Source of the DNA: JAUWGC01 sp963753055
Lineage (GTDB): Bacteria; Bacteroidota; Bacteroidia; Bacteroidales; B18-G4
NCBI GenBank assembly: GCA_963753055.1
Contig: CAVWAP010000001.1
Location: 868,001-932,000 of the forward strand
Direction: 5' to 3'
Length of the DNA: 64,000 nt
Below the pieces are notes generated by a model, which did not search any database, was not told the origin of the DNA, and saw nothing but the letters and a program-made list of their open reading frames with translations. The position numbers and the translations under genes are program-made. This document shows positions 27,132-35,978 of the stretch, piece by piece (position 1 is the first letter of the stretch; the number at the start of each line of letters is the position of its first letter).

Positions 27132-29072
27132 ATGAATAGAAATACCATTATTGGTTTACTCCTGATTTTTGGCATCTTCATCGGATGGAGCTTATGGATG
27201 AAACCTTCAGAGGAGGAGCTGAAAAAAGAACAGAGGGTAAGAGATTCTATTGTTGCCATTCAGTTTAAAAGGGATTCAATATTACAGGTCCAGAGGCAAC
27301 AACAGCAAGCCATTGCAGAAAAGGAAGCTGAGCAAATAAAAGCTTCTGCTACAATTCCTGAAGAACGTGTACAGGATACTGCATTGAATTGGGATAAATA
27401 TGGTGTCTTTTCAGGAGCCTCGCAGGGAGAAAATACTTTTTTTACTATTGAAAACAGTCTTTCGAAATTTACGCTCTCCACCAAGGGTGGCCGGATCTAT
27501 TCAGTCATACTAAAGGATTATGTTACTTTTGATTCGCTTCCTCTTGTGATAATTGACTCAGATTCAACCTTGTTTGGACTTGAGTTCTTTTCTAATAACA
27601 GGAGGGTTTTTACCAACGATTTTTATTTCATCCCCTATATTAATGGTCAGCCGGCCCAGGGTCAGCAAGACCTTGTCGTGCCAGAAGGAGAGACCATACA
27701 ACTTGCCATGCGGTTATATACTTTCGGGCAGGATGGAAATCCAAACCAGGGACAGTATATTGAATATGTTTATGTTATTAAGTACGATGATTACATGATC
27801 GATTTTGATATCAACATTGTTGGTATGCGGGATGTAATCGCGGCTACAGGAAACCTTATCGATCTGACCTGGGAGATTAACACACGCAGGCAGGAGAAGT
27901 CAGTTGACCGCTTTAATGCACCAACCGTTTATTATAAATTCAGTAATGGGGAGGTGGATTATCTTGCTGAAGGAAAAGATGACGAGGAATCTTTAACAGA
28001 TAAATTGAAATGGGTTTCTTTCAAACAACATTTCTTTTCAGCAACAATCCTTGCTGATGATCATTTTGTTAATCCTGTAATGCGTACTTACACGGATCCC
28101 ATGCCCTCAAGCGATCGTTACCTGAAAACTATGTCGGCTGTTATTGGCATTCCTTACCAGGGAATGGATGAGGAGCACAATAGCTACAGGTTCTTTTTCG
28201 GGCCTAATAAGTACCAGGTTGTCAGAGCTTATGGCGAAGATCTGGAAAGACAAATACCACTTGGCTGGAGTTTCTTTCTCATGCAGTGGATCAACCGTTA
28301 TGCTGTTATTCCTGTATTCAACTTCTTGGGTACCCTTGGCTGGAATTACGGAATTATTATCCTGATTCTGACCATCTTGCTCAAGCTTGTCTTATTCCCG
28401 ATCACCTATAGGACCTATAAGTCCCAGGCCAAGATGAGAGCCTTGAAGCCTGAAGTAGATGAAATTGCCAAGAAGTTTCCGAAGAAGGAAGATGCCATGA
28501 AGAAGCAGCAGGCTACCATGGCCTTGTATAAGAAAGCGGGTGTTAATCCGATGGCAGGTTGCATCCCAATGCTGCTTCAAATGCCTATACTCTTAGCGAT
28601 GTTCCGCTTTTTCCCTTCCTCTATCGAATTGAGGCAGCAATCATTTCTATGGGCAACGGACCTGTCCAGCTATGATTCTATCATGGACCTTCCATTTGAT
28701 ATTCCCTTTTATGGTGACCACGTTAGCCTGTTCACCTTACTTATGACTGTTTCCACCATAATATACACACGGATCAACAATCAGATGATGGCTTCAGGAA
28801 GCCAGCAGATGCCAGGAATGAAAACCATGATGTACCTGATGCCAATCATGTTCCTGGGTATTTTCAATAACTATGCATCAGCTTTGAGTTATTATTATTT
28901 GCTGGCTAACTTGATAACATTTGGCCAGATTTTCCTGATCAGAAGGTCGATTGATGAAGAAAAGATTTATAAAAAGTTGCAAGAGAATAAAAAGAAACCT
29001 ACTAAGAAATCTGGTTTCCAGAAGAGATTAGAAGACGCTGCGAAGAAAAGAGGATATCGGTCAAAGAAATAA
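27132..29072 (+). CDS. yidC: Membrane protein insertase YidC
   Basis: 646 residues. An N-terminal membrane segment (about 5-22) is followed by the large periplasmic domain, including LSTKGGRIYSVILKDY. The conserved insertase core begins around residue 385 (LGWNYGIIILILTILLKLVL) with YRTYKSQAKMRALKPEV, then MAGCIPMLLQMPILLAMFRF. A Lys-rich cytoplasmic tail (KKPTKKSGFQKRLEDAAKKR) may contact ribosomes. It inserts and folds inner-membrane proteins with or without SecYEG. YajC, another Sec-linked protein, is encoded at 33606..33944. Confidence 0.97.
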   Translation: MNRNTIIGLLLIFGIFIGWSLWMKPSEEELKKEQRVRDSIVAIQFKRDSILQVQRQQQQAIAEKEAEQIKASATIPEERVQDTALNWDKYGVFSGASQGENTFFTIENSLSKFTLSTKGGRIYSVILKDYVTFDSLPLVIIDSDSTLFGLEFFSNNRRVFTNDFYFIPYINGQPAQGQQDLVVPEGETIQLAMRLYTFGQDGNPNQGQYIEYVYVIKYDDYMIDFDINIVGMRDVIAATGNLIDLTWEINTRRQEKSVDRFNAPTVYYKFSNGEVDYLAEGKDDEESLTDKLKWVSFKQHFFSATILADDHFVNPVMRTYTDPMPSSDRYLKTMSAVIGIPYQGMDEEHNSYRFFFGPNKYQVVRAYGEDLERQIPLGWSFFLMQWINRYAVIPVFNFLGTLGWNYGIIILILTILLKLVLFPITYRTYKSQAKMRALKPEVDEIAKKFPKKEDAMKKQQATMALYKKAGVNPMAGCIPMLLQMPILLAMFRFFPSSIELRQQSFLWATDLSSYDSIMDLPFDIPFYGDHVSLFTLLMTVSTIIYTRINNQMMASGSQQMPGMKTMMYLMPIMFLGIFNNYASALSYYYLLANLITFGQIFLIRRSIDEEKIYKKLQENKKKPTKKSGFQKRLEDAAKKRGYRSKK

Positions 29073-29112
29073 TAATTTTTATTGTAGAAGGATCTACTTT
29101 AGCACAGTTTTT

Positions 29113-29126
29113 GTATGCTAGCGTAC
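29113..29126. promoter_or_regulatory. Palindrome upstream of the TonB-dependent receptor
   Basis: GTATGCTAGCGTAC is a 14-bp near-perfect inverted repeat with one mismatched pair, centred on GCTAGC, 31 nt before the receptor start. It could be an operator for a dimeric regulator. This is pattern only. Confidence 0.25.
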
Positions 29127-29157
29127 TTAATATATACTACAATAACCTATTTAGACA

Positions 29158-31596
29158 TTGCGCCTTAACTTGTTGAAGACTTTTATTTTGGAAGGGGGAC
29201 TTCGATTTATATTGCTGGTACTGTTAGTATTGAGCCACGGATTATTGTTGGCTCAAACGATCACTGTGCTTGATAAGAAGACCAATAAACCTGTTGAGAA
29301 TATTGCCATCTTCAGCTTTGACCAAAAATCTACTGCCCTTACCAATGCTAAAGGGAAAGCAGATATCAGTGATTTCCAGGTAAAAGATACTTTGAGATTC
29401 CAACATCCATCCTATGAAGAACTAAATCTTACTTATTCCGAATTGCAGTCGATTGGATTTATTGTAAGAATGAAGGGTAGGGTGCTTCCCCTGGATGAGG
29501 TTGTTATTTCTGCTTACAAATGGGAGCAAAGAAAAACCGAGGTTCCTAATAAGATTGTCTCAATATCAGCATCAGAGATAGCATTCGAGAACCCACAGAC
29601 ATCAGCAGATTTGCTTTCCCAATCCAATCAGGTCTTTGTCCAAAAAAGCCAGATGGGGGGCGGAAGTCCTATGATCAGGGGGTTTTCAGCCAACTCCTTA
29701 TTAATCGTATTTGATGGAGTCAGGATGAATAATGCCATTTACAGAAGCGGTAACCTGCAAAATGTAATTGTTCTGGATCCAAGCAGCATGTCGGATGTAG
29801 AAGTCATTTTCGGTCCCGGATCTGTGATCTATGGTAGTGATGCTCTGGGAGGAGTGATGGACTTCCATGGATTGAGGCCATCATTATCAGGAGACAGGAA
29901 GCTTACTGTGGATGGTAGTGCAATGGCCCGGTATATGTCAGCCAACAATGAAATAAGTGGTCACTTTGATGTAAATATTGGACTGAAGAAGTGGGGGTTT
30001 CTTACCAGCATCACTGCGAATCACTTTGATGATTTACGCATGGGGACAAGGGACCACGATGATTACCTGCGGACTCATTACGTCGAAAGAAATAATGGGA
30101 TTGATGTGATGGTCGAAAACAACAATCCAAGGATCCAGAGGTTCTCAGGATATAACCAGGTTAACCTGATGCAAAAAGTTCGTTTTAAACCAGGAAAAGA
30201 TCTTGATTTTGATTATGGGTTTTACTACTCTACAACATCTAATATTCCACGGTATGACCGGCTGATAGAGTATTCTGGAGATGTTTTAAAATATGCTGAG
30301 TGGTATTATGGCCCACAGGAATGGATGATGCATGCCTTTACAGGCTCAATTCTTAATAAGGGTGGCATGTTCTCAAGCGCTAAGATCACACTGGCTTATC
30401 AGAATTATAAAGAAAGCCGTAACAGCAGGAAGTTTGGAAAAGATGACCTGAAGATCCAGGAAGAGAAAGTAAATATCTACTCAGCTAATCTTGATTTCAA
30501 TAAAAAACTTAAGAATAAACAGAATCTCTTTTATGGGGCTGAGATGATCTATAATGATATAAGTTCAACTGCCTTTGTCAGGAACATTATTGATGATGGT
30601 GAATCTCTTACAGGTACCCGGTACCCTGATGGTATCAATGACTATATTTCAGCAGCCGCTTACATCAGCTATAAGCATAATTTTAATAAGCAGATAACCG
30701 GGATAGCAGGGGGTAGGTACTCCTATGTCCATTTGCATTCCACTATAGAAGACAACTTTTATAATCTGCCCTATACAGAGGTCACATTAAATAATAATGC
30801 CATCAACGGAAGTATTGGGATCACCTACCGGCCCAGGGACACCTGGAAGTTTAATTCTAATCTCTCTTCAGGCTTCAGGGCCCCTAACCTCGATGATATA
30901 GCGAAAGTATTTGATTCTGAACCGGGTAATGTTGTGGTGCCTAATAGGGACCTCCGTCCTGAATATGCTTATAATATTGACTTTGGGGTCATAAAGCAAT
31001 TTAACCATGATATACTGCTGGAAGCATCATTTTTCTTTACCCGTTTGATCGATGCTATGGTAAGGCGTGATTATACTTTCAACGGGCAAGATTCAATCTA
31101 TTATGATGGTGAGTTAAGCAAGGTTCAGGCGCTGGTCAACACAGCCAGTGGAACACTGGCTGGTGGCAGTATCTTATATTCCATGGACTTTGCCAGGTAT
31201 TTCACTTTCGAGACCAACCTTACTTATATTTGGGGCGAAGACAGTGATAATTATCCTTTGAGGCATGTTGCTCCTTTATTTGGCAATACATCGCTGGGGT
31301 TCCATTATAAAATTCTTCATGCTGAATTGTATGCCATTTATAACGGCGAGATCAGCAACGACCGACTGGCACCATCTGAGCAAGCGAAGATGCATATATA
31401 TGCCAGTGATGTTAATGGCAACCCCTATGCACCAGGGTGGTGGACCCTCAATTTTAAATCAGCGATAAATATCAATAAAACACTTACGATAGATGCTGGT
31501 GTTGAAAATATACTTAACTATCGCTACAGACCATATTCATCAGGAATTGTGTCTCCGGGGATTAATTTTATTGTAGCAGTGAGGGCGAAATTTTAA
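29158..31596 (+). CDS. TonB-dependent outer-membrane receptor
   Basis: 812 residues with a TTG start. No in-frame ATG gives a better signal peptide, and the reading holds a clear one ending LSHGLLLAQ. A small carboxypeptidase-regulatory-like region (about 35-115) precedes the plug (LDEVVISAYKWEQRKTEVPN, GGGSPMIRGFSANSLLIVFD, IFGPGSVIYGSDALGGVMDF) and a 22-strand-type barrel ending in IVAVRAKF. The plug resembles haem/haemoglobin-type receptors, but the ligand is unknown. No SusD-like partner or TonB genes are adjacent. Confidence 0.92.
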   Translation: MRLNLLKTFILEGGLRFILLVLLVLSHGLLLAQTITVLDKKTNKPVENIAIFSFDQKSTALTNAKGKADISDFQVKDTLRFQHPSYEELNLTYSELQSIGFIVRMKGRVLPLDEVVISAYKWEQRKTEVPNKIVSISASEIAFENPQTSADLLSQSNQVFVQKSQMGGGSPMIRGFSANSLLIVFDGVRMNNAIYRSGNLQNVIVLDPSSMSDVEVIFGPGSVIYGSDALGGVMDFHGLRPSLSGDRKLTVDGSAMARYMSANNEISGHFDVNIGLKKWGFLTSITANHFDDLRMGTRDHDDYLRTHYVERNNGIDVMVENNNPRIQRFSGYNQVNLMQKVRFKPGKDLDFDYGFYYSTTSNIPRYDRLIEYSGDVLKYAEWYYGPQEWMMHAFTGSILNKGGMFSSAKITLAYQNYKESRNSRKFGKDDLKIQEEKVNIYSANLDFNKKLKNKQNLFYGAEMIYNDISSTAFVRNIIDDGESLTGTRYPDGINDYISAAAYISYKHNFNKQITGIAGGRYSYVHLHSTIEDNFYNLPYTEVTLNNNAINGSIGITYRPRDTWKFNSNLSSGFRAPNLDDIAKVFDSEPGNVVVPNRDLRPEYAYNIDFGVIKQFNHDILLEASFFFTRLIDAMVRRDYTFNGQDSIYYDGELSKVQALVNTASGTLAGGSILYSMDFARYFTFETNLTYIWGEDSDNYPLRHVAPLFGNTSLGFHYKILHAELYAIYNGEISNDRLAPSEQAKMHIYASDVNGNPYAPGWWTLNFKSAININKTLTIDAGVENILNYRYRPYSSGIVSPGINFIVAVRAKF

Positions 31597-31671
31597 ATTA
31601 ATATTCCTCCTTCTGATCCTTTTTACAAATCAGTAATATGACATAACGTGCAGGTGCAGAATTGCTTTTGA

Positions 31672-31899
31672 TTACTCTTGTTCAATTATCCTGGCATAGG
31701 CCACTGGTGGATTAATGGAATCGTCGACTTTGTATTCGATAACATCTGAGTGATCTTTCAACATCCGGGACAAACGCCCGTATTTCACTCCTTTTTTACG
31801 CAGAAATGCACCAATTTTAGCAAGATTTGCCCAGCCATCATCATCTGCACCTTTTGTAATGGCTTCCTTTAATATTTCTTGAAGTTCAGATTTATCCAT
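31672..31899 (-). CDS. Small OST-HTH/LOTUS-like protein
   Basis: 75 residues. After a short helix (ELQEILKEAITKG) comes DDGWANLAKIGAFLRKKGVK, then YGRLSRMLKDHSDVIEY. This matches the winged-helix pattern of OST-HTH/LOTUS domains (GW-x-L-x-x-x-G-x-x-L ... YG-x-L-x-x-h-L). In bacteria such domains are linked to RNA binding and often fused to NYN nucleases; here it stands alone. The assignment is by pattern. The role is unknown. It is on the same strand as coaE but with a 91-nt gap to it. Confidence 0.65.
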   Translation of the reverse strand: MDKSELQEILKEAITKGADDDGWANLAKIGAFLRKKGVKYGRLSRMLKDHSDVIEYKVDDSINPPVAYARIIEQE

Positions 31900-31990
31900 A
31901 ATCTTATATTATGACTTTACATTTTTAGTATAAATAATATAAAGTATTAAGAATAAATAAACTACAAGAACAAATATACCGAAATTTGAT

Positions 31991-32587
31991 CTAAAAGTCA
32001 ATAGAATTACCGACTATTTTATGGTGAGTATCAAGCACCTGTGGAATTAAAAGGCGCTCTTCATCATTGAAAATAAGGTAGTCTGCGAATTCAGCTTTCT
32101 TCTCCGGCGACCATTGAGATAGCATCCTGGCACGCACATGTTCTTCGGAAACATGATCTCTTGACATTATGCGACTGATGCAAATGTTCTCCGGAGCAAT
32201 GACAACAATAGACTTGTCATAGTCCTTGTAGAATCCACTTTCGAAGAATAATGCTGATTCATAGAGTACATAATTGGACTCTTCAAACTGGAGACACCAG
32301 TTCTTAAAATCCTCCTTGACAAGAGGATGGATTATCTTGTTTATCCTGGCTAGCTTTTCTCTGTCGTTAAAGATTATTTCTGCCAGGTTGGAAGGTATGA
32401 GGTTCCCGTCATCATCAAACACCATTGAGCCAAATGAAGCCCTGACAAGTTCCTTGACCTGTGTAGCATGGTAAAGCTTCTTTGCTTCTTTATCGGCACT
32501 GTATATGGGAACTCCCAATAGTCTGAAAATGTTGCAAACTGTGCTTTTTCCACTACCAATTATACCTGAGATCCCAACTTTCAGCAT
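31991..32587 (-). CDS. coaE: Dephospho-CoA kinase
   Basis: 198 residues. It phosphorylates dephospho-CoA, the last step of CoA synthesis. P-loop GISGIIGSGKSTVCNIF at the start; the CoA-site motifs YSADKEAKKLYH and NKIIHPLVKEDF; lid-region motif RIMSRDHVSEEHVRARMLSQ. Normal length. The stop codon of the YbbR gene is 1 nt before its start, so they form one unit. Confidence 0.95.
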   Translation of the reverse strand: MLKVGISGIIGSGKSTVCNIFRLLGVPIYSADKEAKKLYHATQVKELVRASFGSMVFDDDGNLIPSNLAEIIFNDREKLARINKIIHPLVKEDFKNWCLQFEESNYVLYESALFFESGFYKDYDKSIVVIAPENICISRIMSRDHVSEEHVRARMLSQWSPEKKAEFADYLIFNDEERLLIPQVLDTHHKIVGNSIDF

Positions 32588-32588
32588 A

Positions 32589-33590
32589 TTATTCCAGGAT
32601 TATAAAATCCAGCTCTTGTGGATCAATTTTAGTGATCTTAACAAATGGAGGGCATTCTGTTCTGGTAATCCGGATCTTTGCATTTGAACTTTCCAGCAGC
32701 GTATCCGGTGCAGCAAATATTTTAAACATCTGGGGATCAACCCTCTGGTAATCTTTCAGGGCCACCTTATAAGTTACTTTTACAAATTCCGGGAAGGTTT
32801 TAATCCTCATACCGGGGTTTAATCCCTGGATCTCTATAGGACGTTCAAGAACCGCCTCGGTAAACTCTTCAACTAGAATGCTAAGCTCGACTTCTTCAGC
32901 CGAGTAGGTGACTAAGTTAGTCTTGAAAGGCTGTTCAATCTTTAATGCCAGGGTAGTATTCTGATTAATGTCTGTGAGACTTTTCTTTTCTGTTAATATA
33001 AAGTCGATTGTATCGATCATAGACTCAGGCCCTCTGATCGTCACAGTGCCCGGATTGATCTGTATCGAATCATATAATTGAAACTGCTTACTATATTGAA
33101 TTGATAGGTTGGAAACAACCGGAACTTCTACGTTTATCACTTTATCCAGGCCAAAAAATATCGTGTCTGGAGTGATTGTCAGAAGTTGGTCTGTTGCATC
33201 TAACTGACTTAAAATTTGCTGCCTGACCTGGTTGGTTAAGAAATAATTTTTTCCACTCTTCCTGTCTTTCCTGATATATAATTCATCGAGATCAACTGTA
33301 ATTGGGTTTCGGATGGTAAGATATTTCATTGAGAATAAGCTGAATCCCTGGCTGCGGACCCTCAGGTGGACATCCTTATTACCTTCTCCACTAAGGATCC
33401 GGTCATCAGGAATATTTTTGTAGTCCAGTTGATATTTAACTTCAGAAACATATACCTGTGAAAGGCTGATAAGGAACCATACGAAAACAGAAATAACAAG
33501 ACAGATCAGGAAAACATAGAGCTGGTTCCTGAACTTGATATCTTTAGGCTTTCTTGCCTGCCTGAATAAGTCAATTATTGAAGACTTCAA
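32589..33590 (-). CDS. YbbR-like domain protein
   Basis: 333 residues. One N-terminal membrane anchor (LYVFLICLVISVFVWFLISL, about 27-46) is followed by an extracytoplasmic region with YbbR-type repeats (VPVVSNLSIQYSKQFQLYDS, PGTVTIRGPESMIDTIDFIL). In Gram-positives a YbbR protein (CdaR) regulates a c-di-AMP cyclase, but Bacteroidota copies usually sit, as here, between yajC and coaE with no cyclase adjacent. Its function here is unknown. Confidence 0.88.
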   Translation of the reverse strand: MKSSIIDLFRQARKPKDIKFRNQLYVFLICLVISVFVWFLISLSQVYVSEVKYQLDYKNIPDDRILSGEGNKDVHLRVRSQGFSLFSMKYLTIRNPITVDLDELYIRKDRKSGKNYFLTNQVRQQILSQLDATDQLLTITPDTIFFGLDKVINVEVPVVSNLSIQYSKQFQLYDSIQINPGTVTIRGPESMIDTIDFILTEKKSLTDINQNTTLALKIEQPFKTNLVTYSAEEVELSILVEEFTEAVLERPIEIQGLNPGMRIKTFPEFVKVTYKVALKDYQRVDPQMFKIFAAPDTLLESSNAKIRITRTECPPFVKITKIDPQELDFIILE

Positions 33591-33605
33591 AAGTTATATT
33601 GATGG

Positions 33606-33944
33606 TTATTTGTTTTCCTGGAGCTGAGCAGAGTTATCCATTGCAATGGCACTTCTCTCAATAGTTAATTTAAGCTGGTTACCAATATCAATTATGGCTG
33701 TGGTGTCTTTTAGTTCTAGAACTTTCCCATGGATACCACCGATGGTCACGATCTTATCTCCTTTTTTCAGGGCTTCCCTGAATTTTTTCTGCTCCTTTGA
33801 TTTTCTCATCTGTGGACGGATGAAAAAAAGATAGAAAACAAGAATGATCAATAACAAGGGCAGAAATTGCATAAATCCACCACCTTCGCCACCTTCCTCA
33901 GTGGGCATAAACAATAAAACGCTCAATAGGTAATTTATCATCAT
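33606..33944 (-). CDS. yajC: Preprotein translocase subunit YajC
   Basis: 112 residues. A single membrane segment (FLPLLLIILVFYLFFIRP, about 28-45) is followed by QMRKSKEQKKFREALKKGDK and VTIGGIHGKVLELKD, diagnostic of YajC. It associates with SecDF at the translocon. An N-terminal hydrophobic stretch and a Gly/Glu-rich linker come first. Order DUF1573-yajC-YbbR-coaE on one strand, gaps 21, 15 and 1 nt. Confidence 0.95.
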   Translation of the reverse strand: MMINYLLSVLLFMPTEEGGEGGGFMQFLPLLLIILVFYLFFIRPQMRKSKEQKKFREALKKGDKIVTIGGIHGKVLELKDTTAIIDIGNQLKLTIERSAIAMDNSAQLQENK

Positions 33945-33965
33945 TTAAGTTTTAAATTATTTTGA

Positions 33966-34427
33966 TTACATTTTTTCTGGTCTAATGATCATTGCCTTCA
34001 ATTGAAGCGCAACCACATTGGGTTGAGTGTTAGCAATAACTCTGACTTTCTTATTCTGAACACCCATTCTACCTTCACTATTAAAGGTAACAGTAATGAA
34101 ATCACCTTCCCCGGGTTTGATAGGGTGCCTTGGATATTTTATCGCCGTACAGCCGCAGGTAGCTTCTACTTTGGCAATTAGAAGGTCGGTCTTGCCCGTG
34201 TTCTTAAACCTGAAGTTATAAATAACTTTTTCGCCTTGAATTACTGTCCCGAAATCATGGCTTGTTTCTGAGAAACTAATTATAGGCAATTGCTCAAGAT
34301 CATCTTCACCATCAGCTGTGATGGGGTTATTTACCACATCAGAAGGGATATCCTTCTTCTCTCCCTGATTGCATGCAATCGAGAATGATAAAACAGTGAT
34401 TAACAATATATAACTAAGTCTTTTCAT
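33966..34427 (-). CDS. DUF1573 lipoprotein
   Basis: 153 residues. Lipobox FSIAC gives lipidation at Cys19. The domain starts ISFSETSHDFGTVIQGEKVI, with RFKNTGKTDLLIAKVEATCG and YPRHPIKPGEGDFITVTFNS, the immunoglobulin-like DUF1573 fold common in Bacteroidota. Periplasmic or outer-membrane location; function unknown. First gene of the unit running to coaE. Confidence 0.92.
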   Translation of the reverse strand: MKRLSYILLITVLSFSIACNQGEKKDIPSDVVNNPITADGEDDLEQLPIISFSETSHDFGTVIQGEKVIYNFRFKNTGKTDLLIAKVEATCGCTAIKYPRHPIKPGEGDFITVTFNSEGRMGVQNKKVRVIANTQPNVVALQLKAMIIRPEKM

Positions 34428-34443
34428 TATTTAAATTGAAATG

Positions 34444-34451
34444 CAAAATTA
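34444..34451 (-). promoter_or_regulatory. Putative -7 promoter box of the DUF1573-yajC-YbbR-coaE unit
   Basis: Minus-strand TAATTTTG matches TAnnTTTG, 16 nt before the DUF1573 start and just after the end of the upstream T9SS gene. Confidence 0.5.
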
Positions 34452-34458
34452 GCAAATT

Positions 34459-35724
34459 TTATTCTTTGCCCATAATAGTAACAGAACCCATAAATTCATC
34501 CGTGCTATACAAACCAACGCATTCTAGAATATAAAAGTACACGCCATTATGTAATGACCCTCCGTCCCAGCGGTTTCTGTAATTGGATGCCTCATATACT
34601 TTTTTCCCCCAGCGGTTATATATAGCAATCTCGTTACTGATATAGCTATCCAGATTTTTAATTTCGAAAAAATCATTGATCCCGTCCCCATTGGGAGTAA
34701 AGACGTTAGGTACTTTAAGGTCTACTTCTCTGACATCAACTATGAACGGAATAGAATCAGAACAGCCGTCGTCTGTTGTATACTTAAAAAAGCCATTGTA
34801 TGTCTCAACAGCCAGGTATAAATGTGTTGGGTTTGGGATGTTCGATTTGCTGCCATCCCCGAAATCCCATGAAACATTAACAATTTCTATGCTGTCTGAT
34901 GACAGGTTCTCGTAAGTAAACGATACGGTCGGGTTTTGAATATAAACTGAGTCAGGCGTATAATCAACTTCAATTTCTGGCTCTTCAAACATATCCAGGA
35001 TATAAAAAGTATCCAGCGTACATCCCAGTTCATCTGAAATGAACAATGGGTTCTGATCTTCCGGGCAAAGTCCTATTGCAAATGAAGAATCGCTGGGATC
35101 GACCAATGAGCCTGCCCAATGGTAAGAGTATGGCTCAAGGCCACCCGATGCACTTGCCTTAACCTGTCCTTTACAGTCACTTATCCAGCAAATCTTGCTC
35201 AGCTGAAAAAAGTCCACATACATTCGTGGATAAAGGTCAATGGAAATGGTATCAGTACATGACTGGCCGGCTACCATGACTTCAACAGAGAAAGTGGTTT
35301 TGACGTTAGGAGAAACTGTAATGAAGTAATCAGTACCTATGACCGTCGGTTTCTCATATATTCTCCATGCATATGTGAGTTCATCTGGTGTGACACTCAG
35401 GAACATTTCATCCTGGTAGCAAATAGTAGTTGGACTCTGTTGTATTCTCGCATTAAATAAACGGCATGAGGTTGATTCAGTATTGGTCCCATCAAATACT
35501 GTCACAGAATATGTTCCACCCTGTTTCACCCATATAAGCTGTGTTTCTTCACCCGAACTCCATTCATAAGTTACATACCCGGGTCCTGCATCAAAGGCAA
35601 TGCTGTCAATATCACATCTTAAAACAGTATCATTCACCCAAACATCAATTGTATCTGCGTCGCTTTGCCCGAATAAAATCGTTGTTGAGAGTAGAAAGGT
35701 AAATAATACGATGAATAGCTTCAT
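34459..35724 (-). CDS. T9SS type B sorting domain protein (gliding-motility-type C-terminus)
   Basis: 421 residues. Signal peptide (1-19, ending LFGQ). Several Ig/PKD-like segments follow, the clearest being VSWDFGDGSKSNIPNPTHLY near residue 285. The C-terminus is the type B sorting domain: VFTPNGDGINDFFEI, YNRWGKKVYEASNY, RWDGGSLHNGVYFYIL. It is therefore exported through the type IX system and stays on the surface or is secreted. No enzymatic domain is visible; adhesion or matrix roles are possible. Confidence 0.93.
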   Translation of the reverse strand: MKLFIVLFTFLLSTTILFGQSDADTIDVWVNDTVLRCDIDSIAFDAGPGYVTYEWSSGEETQLIWVKQGGTYSVTVFDGTNTESTSCRLFNARIQQSPTTICYQDEMFLSVTPDELTYAWRIYEKPTVIGTDYFITVSPNVKTTFSVEVMVAGQSCTDTISIDLYPRMYVDFFQLSKICWISDCKGQVKASASGGLEPYSYHWAGSLVDPSDSSFAIGLCPEDQNPLFISDELGCTLDTFYILDMFEEPEIEVDYTPDSVYIQNPTVSFTYENLSSDSIEIVNVSWDFGDGSKSNIPNPTHLYLAVETYNGFFKYTTDDGCSDSIPFIVDVREVDLKVPNVFTPNGDGINDFFEIKNLDSYISNEIAIYNRWGKKVYEASNYRNRWDGGSLHNGVYFYILECVGLYSTDEFMGSVTIMGKE

Positions 35725-35773
35725 TATGTGGTATCCGAAATATCTAAATATTAGCTCAGTTACAATAGAAATG

Positions 35774-35781
35774 CAAAATTA
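35774..35781 (-). promoter_or_regulatory. Putative -7 promoter box of the type B T9SS gene
   Basis: Minus-strand TAATTTTG matches TAnnTTTG, 49 nt before the start. The rest of the 254-nt divergent gap to clpB shows no clear element; no TAnnTTTG box precedes clpB. Confidence 0.45.
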
Positions 35782-35978
35782 AAGATTTTTTTCTATGCAT
35801 CACTTCCTTGATGCGATATTATTAACTTAAAAGCCTGAACACTTATTGTGCAAGTCAATACGGCAGTTTTCATCCTTGCCAGATGACAGAATTTCCGGAT
35901 AATTCTTTAAAATCCTATTGGCAGACTTTTTGAAGTATAGGGGTGATAATCAGTTAGTTTAAATAATAATATAAGGAC

